A DNA stretch of 37,253 bases from Candidatus Sericytochromatia bacterium (GCA_035285325.1 JAYKJB010000076.1:1-37253); one strand, 5' to 3'; shown: positions 1 through 10,666, counted from the stretch's first letter. The notes: generated from the letters alone by a model not told the origin. Numbers and translations: made by a program.

Positions 1-897
1 TCACCTGGTCTGCTCCGCGCGCTGGTCGAAGGGGGCTGATTGCAGCGGACGCACGGCTTCCGGCAACGCCTCGAACGTGGCCAGGCAGTGCGACGGGATG
101 ATGCGCACACCGCTTTGCCGCCCGTGCAAGGTGTGCAGGCGTCCCAGGGTCTGGCGATAGGCGTGGCGATCCGAGAACAGCAGGGTCGCGATGGGGTGCG
201 GCTGGATGTTGTCGCGAAAGCTCTTGGCGAGCCAACAGGCATCGCCCACCAGGAAGGTGGGCTGCGCGAGGCCTGGTAAGAACAGGCCCACGTGACCGTC
301 CGCATGCCCCGGCAGGGGCACCACCAGCACGCTGCCGTCGCCAAACGGATCGTGCGCCCGCTGGAAAGGAAGCAAGGCGTCCGGCAGGGCGCGCTCGCTG
401 AAATCCTCCACGTAGCTCGCGCGCGCTTCCAGGTCCTTCGGCAACAGGTCAGGCAAGAATGCCTTGGCCAGGGCCCGGAACCCTCTTTTTCCGCGGATCG
501 ACTCATAACCCGCGCGCGCACAGACCACGCGTGCGTGGGGAAAGTCCGCGATTCCGGCGATGTGGTCCGCGTGAAAGTGGGAGATGAAGATGGTTTTGAC
601 CTCGGCTGCGTGGATGCCCAGCGCCTGCAACTGCGCCACGGCGGTTTGCTCTGGCCTCAGGGTGACGGGGGTGACGCGGGCGTACAACGAGTACGGGAAG
701 TTGTCGCAACGCGTGAGAAACCGCCGAGCATAGCCGGCGTCAAAGAGCGCCACCCCGTGTTTGGGATGCACCATCACCCCCACCAGCGAAGGGAAACAAA
801 TTGGCCCGCGCCGTCCGCCGGCCAGCACCATGTGTTCGCTATGGGTGCAGTGCCCCGCGGCGATCACGAAGAAACGGAGGCTTGTTGGGCTTTCCAC
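1..897 (-). CDS. MBL-fold metallo-hydrolase (lactonase-like)
   Basis: Predicted cytoplasmic metallo-beta-lactamase-fold hydrolase of 298 residues, likely cutting an ester, lactone or thioester. The full metal-ligand set is visible: HFHADH (H107, H109, D111, H112), H198 in LPGHADGH, D219 in VGDA and H270 in PSH. The layout resembles AHL-lactonase and glyoxalase II relatives, but the substrate cannot be read from sequence. The start is GTG at 897, with AAAGG about 11 nt upstream; the 5' end overlaps the upstream reductase gene by 34 nt, so it should be translated as the last visible gene of the minus-strand lipid operon. A role in releasing or editing an acyl thioester made by the neighbouring ketosynthase/ACP is inference. 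The stop codon occupies bases 1-3, so the gene is complete, but the operon may continue outside the window. Confidence 0.88.
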   Translation of the reverse strand: MESPTSLRFFVIAAGHCTHSEHMVLAGGRRGPICFPSLVGVMVHPKHGVALFDAGYARRFLTRCDNFPYSLYARVTPVTLRPEQTAVAQLQALGIHAAEVKTIFISHFHADHIAGIADFPHARVVCARAGYESIRGKRGFRALAKAFLPDLLPKDLEARASYVEDFSERALPDALLPFQRAHDPFGDGSVLVVPLPGHADGHVGLFLPGLAQPTFLVGDACWLAKSFRDNIQPHPIATLLFSDRHAYRQTLGRLHTLHGRQSGVRIIPSHCLATFEALPEAVRPLQSAPFDQRAEQTR

Positions 898-1865
898 CAG
901 CGTGCATACCTTTCTATGCCTTGTTCCAGACTGACGGTCGGCTCATAGCCGAGTTGCTGCCGGGCGGCGGTGAGATCAAGGGTCTGACTGGTGCCAAGCA
1001 ATCCAACGGCATAGCGCGTCAAGACAGGCTCATTCCCCCCCCAGAGCCGTGCGCCGGTTTCCAGGCATCCTGCCAGCGTCAACGCCAAGGGCAAGGGAAT
1101 TCTCAGTGGCTGGAACGGAATCCCCAGCGCGGCAAAGACTTGCTGCAAGAAGGGCAACACGGCGCGAGGTTCGCCGTTGGTGATGTTGTATTTGCCGCCC
1201 AGAGCCCCAGCTGGCGCGCGCTGACATTGCAACAACGCGGCCACCACGTTGTCGACATGGGTGACATCCACCTGCGCATCGCCGGAACCAAAGATGGGCA
1301 GGACCCCGCGGCGGGCAGCCCGAATCAGGCGTGGCATGATGGCGGTATCGCCTGGTCCAAAGATGCCACGCGGCCGGATCGTGATGACGGGCAAACCCTG
1401 TTCAAACGCGCGATCAATCTCGTTCTCGGCCAGGAACTTGGTCTGGGCGTAGGCGTTCACGAAGCGTGGGGGCAAGGGCTCGCTCTCGCGAATATTGAGG
1501 CGATCGGAGCCGGTGAAGTAGAGGCTCGGGGTGGACACGTGAATCAGGCGTTGGACGTGGTGCCGCCGGCAGCCTGCGATGACGTGGCGCGTGCCCAGCA
1601 CGTTGGCGCGATGAAACGCAGCATAAGGTCCCCAGGGCGATGAGAGTGCCCCCGCGTGAAATACCGTGTCCTGGCCTGCGCAGGCGGCGACCACCGCCGC
1701 CTCGTCGGCGAGATCAGCCTGAACAAAGCGCATCCCGCTCGCTGCGAGTTCAGCGCCCACGGTTTGATTGCGGCCCAGCGCCGTGACCTCCCAGCCCCTG
1801 CTGATCAAGGTCTCGGCCAGGTGGCGCCCCAGGAATCCGGTGGCTCCGGTCACCAGTGCTTTCAC
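864..1865 (-). CDS. NAD(P)-dependent epimerase/3beta-HSD-like reductase (extended SDR)
   Basis: Extended short-chain dehydrogenase of 333 residues. The N-terminal Rossmann nucleotide loop is GATGFLG (7-13) and the catalytic pair is Y139-xxx-K143 in NAYAQTK, with a Ser/Thr stretch (VSTPS, 110-114) placed as in the family. The overall pattern resembles 3beta-hydroxysteroid dehydrogenase/OleD-type enzymes that reduce beta-keto acids. The start is GTG at 1865, two bases after the ketosynthase stop, so the genes are almost certainly cotranslated. By context it probably reduces the keto group made by the adjacent ketosynthase III. A sugar-nucleotide epimerase is the main alternative, but nothing nearby is a nucleotide-sugar pathway gene. 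Confidence 0.88.
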   Translation of the reverse strand: MKALVTGATGFLGRHLAETLISRGWEVTALGRNQTVGAELAASGMRFVQADLADEAAVVAACAGQDTVFHAGALSSPWGPYAAFHRANVLGTRHVIAGCRRHHVQRLIHVSTPSLYFTGSDRLNIRESEPLPPRFVNAYAQTKFLAENEIDRAFEQGLPVITIRPRGIFGPGDTAIMPRLIRAARRGVLPIFGSGDAQVDVTHVDNVVAALLQCQRAPAGALGGKYNITNGEPRAVLPFLQQVFAALGIPFQPLRIPLPLALTLAGCLETGARLWGGNEPVLTRYAVGLLGTSQTLDLTAARQQLGYEPTVSLEQGIERYARWWKAQQASVSS

Positions 1866-1867
1866 GT

Positions 1868-2878
1868 TCAGTATTCCAGCAAGACGGCGCCAACCGAAAA
1901 GCCCGCCGACGTTCCCAGCAGCAACACCCGATCGCCCCGCTTCAGCCGCTCGCTCTGAATGGCTTCATGCAGCGCGGTGGGGATCGAGGCGGCAATCATG
2001 TTCCCGTGGGTGGGCGCAATCACCATCCAGCGATCTTCGGGAATTTTCAAGCGGCGCTGCACCAGCCACAAGGCGGCCAGACTGGCCTGATGCGGCACCA
2101 CCAGGTGAATGTCATCCAGGGTCAGCCCTGTGGGGGCCAGCAGACGCTCAACAAACCCCGGTAAGACCTGGGCGCTGAGCTTGAAAATGGCCTTGCCGTC
2201 CATTTCAAAGGTGCAATGGGCGTCAATGAAGCTCGCGAGATCCCCCTCAAAGCGCCTCGGGTGATAGCGACTGCCCCCGGCGCGTGCCTGGGAGAGTTCC
2301 GCGGCCGAACTATAGGTCTCCATGCGCGAAGCGAGGATGGCGGAGCCGTCGTTCGCCTCCGAACGGGCGATGACGGCGGCGGCCGCGCCGTCACCAAATA
2401 TGGTGGCACTCTCCTTGTCATCCCAGTTGAGGGCAATCGAGGCGATTTCACTGGACACCAACAACACCCGCCGGTAGCGCCCCAGTTGAAGCGCATCGGC
2501 CATAAGGTCCAGCCCCACCACGAAACTCAAACAGGTGGAGTCGATGTCAAAGGCCGGCACGCCGGAATCCGCTTGCCCCATGGCCCGTTGAATCAACGCG
2601 GCGGTGCAAGGAATGCCCTGTTCGCGTGAGCCACTCACCCCCACCAGGCAATCAATATCCGAGAAGTTCAGGCCAGCCGCCTCCAGCGCGGCCTTGGCTG
2701 CCTTGGCTCCCATCTCGGAGGCCGTTTCCGGCCCCGCGAAGTGCCGAACCATGACGCCCGAGTGCCGTTCCACCCAGCCTGCTTCCAGGCCCAGCCGACT
2801 TTCAAGCTCGGCGGCCGTGACGCGCTCGGCCGGCAGATACTTGCCAGTTCCCAGAATTTTGACGTTACGAGCCTGCAT
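1868..2878 (-). CDS. 3-oxoacyl-ACP synthase III family protein
   Basis: Thiolase-fold condensing enzyme of 336 residues, in the FabH/OleA-like class. The catalytic triad can be placed: C116 in DSTCLSF, H263 in VPHQAS and N293 in THGNM, and the C-terminal LLGTSAGFS glycine loop is present. The STCLSF context differs from the AACSGF type of housekeeping FabH, pointing to a specialised-metabolism subgroup. It should join an acyl thioester to a second acyl-ACP or acyl-CoA. The ATG start at 2878 has a strong Shine-Dalgarno (GGAGGTG, about 7 nt away) and overlaps the carrier-protein gene by 14 nt. Acyl transfer without decarboxylative condensation is an alternative role known for some members of this family. 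Confidence 0.9.
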   Translation of the reverse strand: MQARNVKILGTGKYLPAERVTAAELESRLGLEAGWVERHSGVMVRHFAGPETASEMGAKAAKAALEAAGLNFSDIDCLVGVSGSREQGIPCTAALIQRAMGQADSGVPAFDIDSTCLSFVVGLDLMADALQLGRYRRVLLVSSEIASIALNWDDKESATIFGDGAAAAVIARSEANDGSAILASRMETYSSAAELSQARAGGSRYHPRRFEGDLASFIDAHCTFEMDGKAIFKLSAQVLPGFVERLLAPTGLTLDDIHLVVPHQASLAALWLVQRRLKIPEDRWMVIAPTHGNMIAASIPTALHEAIQSERLKRGDRVLLLGTSAGFSVGAVLLEY

Positions 2879-3172
2879 GAAACACCTCCGGGACGGCGCC
2901 GACCTGAGACGTGATGAACGTCAACAAGGAACCCACCGTGAAGGCAGGACCCTGTTCGCGATCGCTTTCCTCCAGGTACCAATCGACCAGCGTGAACTTG
3001 AGCTCAAACGCTTCTTCTAGCGAACGTGAGACCTGCATCAGTTGAAACGAATCACACCCCAGATCCGCAGCCAAAGACAGGTCCGCGTGCAAATCCGAGA
3101 GGGTGAGCTCAAGCCCCACGGCCCCGAGCGCCTCACAGAGCAGCTCCCTCAACTGGTCATCAAGACTGGTGT

Positions 3173-3176
<4 letters not shown>
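2865..3176 (-). CDS. acyl carrier protein
   Basis: Small acidic carrier protein of 103 residues with the phosphopantetheine attachment site at S43 in LGCDSFQLMQ, followed by the amphipathic helix typical of ACPs. The start chosen is GTG at 3174-3176: it overlaps the stop of the upstream acyl-AMP ligase as GTGA and is preceded by AGGAG. A longer reading from 3251 would add residues inside the ligase gene that look like nothing in ACPs. Lying between a fatty acyl-AMP ligase and a ketosynthase, it should receive the activated acyl chain and present it to KAS III. No phosphopantetheinyl transferase is in the window, so one encoded elsewhere must activate it. Confidence 0.88.
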
Positions 3177-5059
<1,883 letters not shown>

Positions 5060-5195
5060 CCCCCCCGAACCCATGCGTCGCACGTAACACGCGACACGCA
5101 TCATCGGTGGCAATCCAGCTAGAATGGGCGGTGCACGGTCACGCGCGGAGCTACCTCACGCGGCCGCCTCGTGCCCGGCCACTCGAGAGACCACC

Positions 5196-6206
5196 GTGAC
5201 GATCAATTTCAGTGCCCTTCAGGACGACTGGTTGGTGCTCTGCACCTCCGGAGAGCTGAAACAACGGCCTCAAGCATTCCAGTTATTGGGGCAGGACCTC
5301 GTGGTTTACCGCGACCCCCACGGCCAGGTTCACGCGTTTCTCGACCGTTGCCCTCACCGCAATGTGCGTTTATCCGAAGGCCGCTTGTGTGACGGCTTGT
5401 TGGTGTGTCAGTACCACGGTTGGGAATTCGACACCCAGGGGCGCTGCGTCAAAATACCCGGTCGACTCGCGGAACACGACACGCGCGCACCGGGGTTGAA
5501 AAAGATTGCACTGCAGGAAACCGCCGGCCTGGTATTCGCTTGCCTTGGCGATCCAGGCGACAAGCCCCCCTTTTTACCAGCCGTCGTCAACGACCCCCAA
5601 TACGGCTGTGACGCGCATGCCAACCACGTGGCAGCCGATGCGAAAAACATCGTGGAAAATTTTTTGGACCCCTTTCACACGCATTTCGTGCACGCCGGCC
5701 TCATCCGCAACCGAAGCGAAGTGCAGCGCAGCCTCAACCAAATCAAACGCCGGCACATGCCGCGGGGGTTTGAGATTGAATACCTGACGACCGAACGTCA
5801 AACCGGTGTGCTGGCACGCTTTGCGCCCCCCATCGACCAGGCCTTTGGTCGCTTTCGATTGCCCGGAATCGTCGAGCTGGATTACCGGACAGCGGGTGTC
5901 GTGCAGTTTGTCAACTGCATGTACATCACCCCGCGCACGCAATCCAGCAGCAGCTTGTACTTCCGGGTGTTCTTGCGTCGAGGGGGCTTGCCGCCCAGAT
6001 TCGTTTTTCTGGTCGCGGGGGCGATCGCCAAGCGCGCGCTGAAACAAGACCAGCTCATTCTGGAAAAGCAGACCCGACGGGCCCTGGAACTGGGGGGCGA
6101 GTTCTACTGCAACACCGAACTGGACCTGGCACGGCGCCAGCTGGATTACCTGTACGATGGCAGCGCGCAGCAGGTGGAGTTCCACGACCTTCAGGCCCTG
6201 ATCTAG
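5196..6206 (+). CDS. Rieske 2Fe-2S / non-heme iron oxygenase, alpha-subunit-like
   Basis: Rieske-type oxygenase of about 336 residues. The Rieske cluster ligands are C52-x-H54 (RCPHRN) and C71-xx-H74 (CQYHGW). The mononuclear iron site follows as N155...D158-xx-H161-xxxx-H166 (NFLDPFHTHFVH), the bridging Asp and two-His pattern of ring-hydroxylating and demethylating oxygenases. It therefore probably hydroxylates, demethylates or desaturates a small molecule or acyl intermediate, using electrons from a reductase not seen here. The start is GTG 5196, placed so the protein begins MTINFSALQDDW; an in-frame ATG at 5124 adds residues unlike the family. A TAGAAT hexamer at 5119-5124 could be a -10 element for this strand, but no good -35 accompanies it. 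It heads the plus-strand half of the divergent cluster. Confidence 0.87.
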   Translation: MTINFSALQDDWLVLCTSGELKQRPQAFQLLGQDLVVYRDPHGQVHAFLDRCPHRNVRLSEGRLCDGLLVCQYHGWEFDTQGRCVKIPGRLAEHDTRAPGLKKIALQETAGLVFACLGDPGDKPPFLPAVVNDPQYGCDAHANHVAADAKNIVENFLDPFHTHFVHAGLIRNRSEVQRSLNQIKRRHMPRGFEIEYLTTERQTGVLARFAPPIDQAFGRFRLPGIVELDYRTAGVVQFVNCMYITPRTQSSSSLYFRVFLRRGGLPPRFVFLVAGAIAKRALKQDQLILEKQTRRALELGGEFYCNTELDLARRQLDYLYDGSAQQVEFHDLQALI

Positions 6207-6216
6207 TGCGGCCGCG

Positions 6217-7365
6217 ATGAACCCGCAACTCGTCCACGCATCCGACTTCGATCAGCTGGCCTGGCCAGCTGACCCGGACAGCGTCTATGCGCGTGACTGG
6301 TTGACGTTTGTGGGTCGTGAGGGTACCAAGGCGGCGATCGCCAATGCCCACGTGGAGGTGCAGGCCCTGGTCTGGCCTGAAGCCGTCTTGCCCGTGACGG
6401 TCACGCATGGCGACCTGGAAACCTGCTACGTGGCAGGTCCGTATGCCAACTTCATCGCCTACGCTGAAGCGGAACTCTTCACCATCAAGCAGGCTGCGGT
6501 ACGGGGGGGGATACGCGTCATCCTCTCCGGGTTGGGTACGCTTCTGCGTTTCGGCGATATCAATCGCATCGCGATCGCCAACAACTACATGTTGTCCACC
6601 AACCTCTACCCTGCACTCGACCGGGCCCAGATCGAGCAGGCTGCCACCATCTTGCGCGACGCCCATCCAGGCCATGCCGTGGCATTTCGCTCGGTGGCGG
6701 ATGTGGGAAATCGACCCATGGTGTCTGCCTTTCGCGACGCCGGCTTCGTGGCGGTTCCTTCACGCCAGGTCTGGTGGCAAGACCCCCGCGACGGCCTCTC
6801 ACGCAACGCACGCAAGTGCCTGAAACGTGATTTCAAGCGCTTGGAGCAAGGCCCCTATCGGGTGGTGGGACCAGACGAACTCACCGAATCAGACCTGCCA
6901 CGCTTGCTGTGGCTGTACAACCAGCTTTACCTGGAAAAATACACCCCGCTCAATCCGCAATTCACGCTGGCGTTTCTGACGCACGCCTGGCGCGATCGCC
7001 TGCTCTATCTCCAAGCCCTGCGACACGAGGAAACCGGAAGCATCGACGGTATCATGGGGTGTTTTTGGCGCAACGGGATGCTTACCACTCCCCTGTTCGG
7101 CTACGACCTATCGCTGCCACAGGAGGTTGGCTTGTATCGCATGCTGGCGGCGTTGGTCTACCGCGAAGCTGAAAAACGCCACCTGGTCGCCCATTGCAGT
7201 TCTGGCGCGGCGGAGTTTAAACGCAGCCGTGGCGCACAACCGGCCATCGAATACCTGATGGTTGACATTCGTCACCTGGGCGCCCGTCAACGCTGGGTCT
7301 GGAAGCTTTTAAGTCGACTGTTCGAGGGCATCGCCGTGCCGGTCATGCAACGCTACGAATTGTAA
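6217..7365 (+). CDS. GNAT/FemAB-like acyltransferase family protein
   Basis: Protein of 382 residues that looks like a member of the broad GNAT superfamily with two GNAT-like halves, as in FemAB-type or Acetyltransf_6 proteins. Suggestive features are a C-terminal stretch around residues 270-340 with a strand ending in DGIMGCFWRNG, a helix-start region LYRMLAALVYREAEKR, and a conserved-looking KRSRGAQPAIEYLMVD segment. I recognise no textbook acetyl-CoA loop, so the assignment is moderate. It begins 10 nt after the Rieske stop and is followed 6 nt later by the ATP-grasp gene, so the three form one operon. A role in moving an acyl or aminoacyl group onto an amine fits the context but is inference. 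Confidence 0.55.
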   Translation: MNPQLVHASDFDQLAWPADPDSVYARDWLTFVGREGTKAAIANAHVEVQALVWPEAVLPVTVTHGDLETCYVAGPYANFIAYAEAELFTIKQAAVRGGIRVILSGLGTLLRFGDINRIAIANNYMLSTNLYPALDRAQIEQAATILRDAHPGHAVAFRSVADVGNRPMVSAFRDAGFVAVPSRQVWWQDPRDGLSRNARKCLKRDFKRLEQGPYRVVGPDELTESDLPRLLWLYNQLYLEKYTPLNPQFTLAFLTHAWRDRLLYLQALRHEETGSIDGIMGCFWRNGMLTTPLFGYDLSLPQEVGLYRMLAALVYREAEKRHLVAHCSSGAAEFKRSRGAQPAIEYLMVDIRHLGARQRWVWKLLSRLFEGIAVPVMQRYEL

Positions 7366-7371
7366 GGTGAT

Positions 7372-8529
7372 ATGGCCACCATCTTGTTAACCGGCGCGCG
7401 CGCGCCTGCCACGCTTGAGCTTGCCCGACATTTTGCCACCGCCGGGCACCGGGTGCTGAGCGCCGACAGCGTGGCGGTCAACCCCTGTCGTCGCTCGCGC
7501 AGTGTGGCGAAAAACTTCGTGCTACCGGCTCCCGTGAAGGACTTCGAGGGATTTACCACGGCGATCGCCGACATCTGCCAGCGGGAAAGCGTGGCCTGGG
7601 TGATTCCCACCTGTGAGGAGATTTTTTGGGTTTCACGCGCGAAAAGCAGGTTAGAAAGGGCGAGTCAGGTTCTGGCCCCCCATCTCCCCGTGCTCACGAT
7701 GTTGCACAGCAAGTGGGCCTTTATCGAGCAACTGCGGGAACTGCAAATCCGCGTGCCATCCACCTGGCTGTTGCGGTCCCCCGATGATCTGGAGGCGCTG
7801 CGCGGCGCCGTCAATCGCCCCAACCGTCTGGTCTTCAAACCGGTTTATAGCCGCTTTGCCTCACGCGTGCTGTTCTGGCAGGACGGGCAAGCCTGGCCGG
7901 ACCTGAACCTGGAGGCCCAAATCCCTTGGGTGGCTCAGGCCTGGGTCACCGGCCAAGGCGTTTGCACCTATGGCGTGGCCCATGCAGGAAAACTGCTCGC
8001 CCACGCCGCTTATCCCGTTCGCTTTACCGCCGGGGTGGGCGCCTGTATCAGCTTCGAAGCCTTACCCGACGAACGGGTCTTACACTGGGTGGAGCAAGTG
8101 GTGGCAGCCCTCTGTCTCACGGGGCAATTTGCCTTTGACCTCATCATCGACGCAGATGGCCAGATTTTTCCTCTGGAATGCAACCCCCGCGCGACCAGTG
8201 GGGTGCACCTGTTTGATCACGATGGCGCCCTGGCGTCCGCCTTGATGGGCGAGGCAAAGGCCCTCGTGACCCCGCCGGAAGGAGCCGCTGCCATGCTGGG
8301 GCTTGCGATGGGAGTCTACGGCTTGCCTGCGGCTCTGAAACACGGCCAGATGGCTGATTGGGGGGCACTGGTGCTGCGGGCGCGAGATGCCGTCTGGCGA
8401 CGCGATGACCCCTGGCCGATGGTGGACCTGGCACTCACCTTCAGGGAGTTCGGGAGTATGGCGCAGCAGCGGAAGATCACGATTGCGCAAGCCATGACTT
8501 GCGACATCGAATGGAATGGAAGCCTGTGA
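7372..8529 (+). CDS. ATP-grasp domain ligase
   Basis: ATP-grasp enzyme of 385 residues. The N-terminal part (MATILLTGARAPATLELAR) is a Rossmann-like pre-ATP-grasp domain. The ATP-grasp core shows K156 in VFKPVYSRF, an acidic LIIDADGQ segment, and the metal/ATP signature E269-x-N271-x-R273 in PLECNPRATSG. This class activates a carboxylate as acyl-phosphate and joins it to an amine or thiol. The start ATG has AAGGTGAT directly upstream. It is the last gene of the plus-strand operon, followed by a terminator hairpin at 8596-8634. By context it may attach an amino acid or other amine to the acyl product of the cluster; the substrates cannot be predicted. Confidence 0.85.
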   Translation: MATILLTGARAPATLELARHFATAGHRVLSADSVAVNPCRRSRSVAKNFVLPAPVKDFEGFTTAIADICQRESVAWVIPTCEEIFWVSRAKSRLERASQVLAPHLPVLTMLHSKWAFIEQLRELQIRVPSTWLLRSPDDLEALRGAVNRPNRLVFKPVYSRFASRVLFWQDGQAWPDLNLEAQIPWVAQAWVTGQGVCTYGVAHAGKLLAHAAYPVRFTAGVGACISFEALPDERVLHWVEQVVAALCLTGQFAFDLIIDADGQIFPLECNPRATSGVHLFDHDGALASALMGEAKALVTPPEGAAAMLGLAMGVYGLPAALKHGQMADWGALVLRARDAVWRRDDPWPMVDLALTFREFGSMAQQRKITIAQAMTCDIEWNGSL

Positions 8530-8595
8530 CGTTCGCCTGAGACTCATTTGGCCTGAGACTTTTCCGGACACGTTCCAGGGTTCGGACGGTCATAG

Positions 8596-8634
8596 GCCTC
8601 GTTCCTCGCAGCGTGCGAAGGAGCGAGGCTTTTT
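8596..8634 (+). terminator. Rho-independent terminator
   Basis: A GC-rich stem begins with GCCTCG at 8596-8601 and closes with CGAGGC at 8624-8629. Inner pairing of TCCT with AGGA and CGCA with TGCG extends it, with one wobble and a bulged A. Five T residues (8630-8634) follow directly. It ends the Rieske/GNAT/ATP-grasp operon about 70 nt after its last stop codon. Confidence 0.85.
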
Positions 8635-8644
8635 GCTGGCAACT

Positions 8645-8673
8645 TTGACCAGCTGGCGCCAAAACGTTAAAAT
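8645..8673 (+). promoter_or_regulatory. sigma70-type promoter for the 8708 lipoprotein gene
   Basis: TTGACC (8645-8650) is separated by exactly 17 bp from TAAAAT (8668-8673), both close to consensus, in a local AT-rich patch (about 8661-8698) that stands out from its GC-rich surroundings. The predicted start site near 8680 leaves a leader of about 28 nt with an AAGAGGAA ribosome-binding site before ATG 8708. Confidence 0.7.
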
Positions 8674-8707
8674 TAGAATAACCATACTTTAATAAGAGGA
8701 ACACACG

Positions 8708-9169
8708 ATGCATCGCGTCGCGACACTGTTCGTGGGGGCTGCGCTGGTCGCCGGCCTGTATGGCTGTGGCACCACTGGCCGCACGTCGTTGAACCAGCCC
8801 CGTCAAGCGGCGGTGGCGATGGGCGCCAAGACCGCCAAGGCGCCTTCTTTCGACTTCACGGGCATCTCCGGCGACGGGCGAGTCGGCACCAACTTCTACG
8901 CTTATGAAGGCGGTGGGATCGAGTTCAAGGCCATCGTGTCCAATCCCGCCGGTCAGCCGCTGACCTACGCGTGGTCGGTGCCGGGTGGCTCGCTGCAATA
9001 CGAGAACGTGGCCAGCGTTTATTTCAAGCGGGCCGGCTATGAAACCATCTCGTGCACGGTCAAAGACGCCGCTGGACAAGGTGTGACCCGCAGCGTCCGG
9101 GTGCTGGTGAACGCCAAGCCTGCGACGCCCCCTCCGTTCCCGCCCAATCCGTTCCCCCCGCGCCCGTAA
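8708..9169 (+). CDS. PKD/Ig-like lipoprotein
   Basis: Protein of 153 residues with an N-terminal lipoprotein signal (MHRVATLFVGAALVAGLYGC, lipobox LYGC, lipidated Cys20). The body has one Ig/PKD-like beta-sandwich pattern: GGGIEFKAIVSNPAGQPLTYAWSVPGG ... SVYFKRAGYETISCTVKDAAGQGVTRSVRVLV. Domains of this kind usually mediate adhesion or structural contacts at the cell surface. The tail is proline-rich (PPPFPPNPFPPRP). It has its own promoter and an AGAGGAA ribosome-binding site and appears monocistronic. No partner or ligand can be inferred. PKD-like is a fold-level guess from the strand pattern; the lipoprotein assignment is firm. Confidence 0.8.
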   Translation: MHRVATLFVGAALVAGLYGCGTTGRTSLNQPRQAAVAMGAKTAKAPSFDFTGISGDGRVGTNFYAYEGGGIEFKAIVSNPAGQPLTYAWSVPGGSLQYENVASVYFKRAGYETISCTVKDAAGQGVTRSVRVLVNAKPATPPPFPPNPFPPRP

Positions 9170-9241
9170 GCTTTTGAACATCGGCCACCCTGGCGCCACG
9201 GAAGCGGGTGGATGGTCGACGGTTACCTGAAAGGTGCGCAG

Positions 9242-9706
9242 ATGCCCCATCCGACCATTCCTTCCGGCCAGGGGCAGCCGCCCCAGCGCGACCAGCTGGC
9301 CCGTCAGCTCGGCCCTCGTCTGGCCCTGTGGGACGAGGCCTGTGAGACGGTCCTCGAGATCGGTGCCACCTGGACGTGGGCCTTTTCTGAGAGCACCGGG
9401 GTCTGGTCCTACCGCGCTTACCAGGCGGGCAATCGCTTCTTTGTGGCCATGACGCTGACGGCGGATGCCTTCGAGGTGAGTCTGAACCTCAAGTCCGAGG
9501 AATGGGACGGCATCCTGGCCACCTCGCCGGCGGAGCAGGCCGCGTTTGATCGCCTGCGGGGCTCGGCCCAGGGGGAAGAACCGGCCTGGGTCCACGTGCC
9601 TGTGCGCGAGGCCGCGGACCTGCCGATGCTCGCCCGGATCCTGGTGGCGCGCGCGCGACGGGTGCAAAATCCTCGGCTGAAGGGTGCCCGCAAGCGCTCG
9701 CGATGA
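9242..9706 (+). CDS. DUF3788-like hypothetical protein
   Basis: Small soluble protein of 154 residues starting MPHPTIPSGQGQPPQRDQLARQLGPRLALWDEAC. The pattern of LALWDEAC, WTWAF...GVWSYR, FFVAMTLTADAFEVSLNL and a basic C-terminus resembles DUF3788 proteins, whose biochemical role is unknown. The start chosen is ATG 9242, with GAAAGGTG about 5 nt upstream; an in-frame start at 9212 lacks such a site. There is no signal peptide or membrane segment. It lies between a lipoprotein and two ADP-ribosyltransferase-fold genes, but a 186-bp gap separates it from the latter, so co-transcription is unclear. Confidence 0.65.
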   Translation: MPHPTIPSGQGQPPQRDQLARQLGPRLALWDEACETVLEIGATWTWAFSESTGVWSYRAYQAGNRFFVAMTLTADAFEVSLNLKSEEWDGILATSPAEQAAFDRLRGSAQGEEPAWVHVPVREAADLPMLARILVARARRVQNPRLKGARKRSR

Positions 9707-9892
9707 ACGGTCACCCCAGGAGCGGCCAGGGCCGAGACCTTTCGGTTTGAGGCCGGGGGTTCCGTTTGTTTTACAATGATTAACAGCAAATTAACCATTT
9801 CGGCCCTATTTGGAACGACGCGGGAAGGCCGCCGGCCGATAGACCTTGTGTGATGGGTGCCCCCCGGGGCAGCAGAGCGCGAGGAGCGAGCG

Positions 9893-10666
9893 ATGTCTTT
9901 GGTTCAGACCTGGTTGCGGCCGGCCCTCGAGCAGCAACTGCGGCGCGTCGAGCAACGCTTGGCCCCCAGCCGCCAGCTCGTGCCGACCTTGGCTGGCGAC
10001 ACGTTGCATCTCGCTGGCGGCCAACCGCTCCACGCGCCGACGCAGCGGGCGCTGCGGGACAGCGCGATCGGATCGCGGGCGATGGCGCAGGCGGAGGCCG
10101 ACGGCGCGATGTTCCTTGGCAACCCCCGCGACAAGACTTATTTCAAGGAGCTGGCCGAGGAATTCGGCTTTGCCGGTCTCCCGACCGTGGAGAGCAAGCA
10201 GGCCCTCGACGAGGCCGTGAAGCGGGGGGAGCGCGAGCTCTTCCGGGGCGTCCACGGTCCCGACGCCTACGCCGAGCAGTTCCGCAGCGGTCCCCTGCAC
10301 GATGCGGCCCGCGGCACCTCGGTTTACGGGAGTGGCACCTACGTCGCCTATGGCCCCCGCGCTGTGGACGTGGCGGACCATTTCCGCAAGGGCCAGGGCC
10401 AGATCCTGCGGATGACCCTGAAGGCGGATGCCCGCGTGGTGAAGATCGAGGAGCTTGTCAGGATGCGGGAGGCCGAAGCGGCCTCGCTGCCTCGTTTCCT
10501 CCTCTCCGACTATGGCCTGTACGGCATTCACAAGGGCTTCGACGCGATCGATCTGCCTCAGCAGGGCTACATGGCCATCCTCAACCGCACGGCCGTGCGG
10601 GTGCAGGACGTGCCCCACGTGAAGCCCTTCGTGCCGCCCGGCATGCGCCCCCCGCAGCACCCCTGA
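9893..10666 (+). CDS. ADP-ribosyltransferase-fold protein, first of a tandem pair
   Basis: Protein of 257 residues with no signal peptide. From about residue 113 it follows a pattern seen in ART-superfamily domains: a strand with Arg, ELFRGV (R118); then GTSVYGSGTYVAYGP (141-155), comparable to the G-x-G-x-Y-x-A element of PARP/ART-like domains; a helix with AVDVADHF; a strand ILRMTLKADARVVKI; and a late YMAILNRTAVRV strand. A catalytic Glu is not certain; E186/E187 are candidates. The N-terminal 110 residues are unlike anything I recognise. The start ATG 9893 has GAGGAG upstream. If active it would transfer ADP-ribose from NAD to a protein or nucleic acid. Whether it is a toxin, an effector or a house regulator cannot be told. 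The fold call is inference from motif order. Confidence 0.5.
   Translation: MSLVQTWLRPALEQQLRRVEQRLAPSRQLVPTLAGDTLHLAGGQPLHAPTQRALRDSAIGSRAMAQAEADGAMFLGNPRDKTYFKELAEEFGFAGLPTVESKQALDEAVKRGERELFRGVHGPDAYAEQFRSGPLHDAARGTSVYGSGTYVAYGPRAVDVADHFRKGQGQILRMTLKADARVVKIEELVRMREAEAASLPRFLLSDYGLYGIHKGFDAIDLPQQGYMAILNRTAVRVQDVPHVKPFVPPGMRPPQHP

Noticed and set aside
292-948. Long plus-strand open frame over the MBL gene
   Set aside because: Mirror of the minus-strand MBL-fold gene, which shows intact catalytic motifs; the plus frame has no recognisable domain and high-GC codon bias keeps antisense frames open here.
9772-9777. TACAAT as -10 element upstream of the first ART gene
   Set aside because: No -35 hexamer at acceptable spacing (best is 19-20 bp), so not listed as a promoter.
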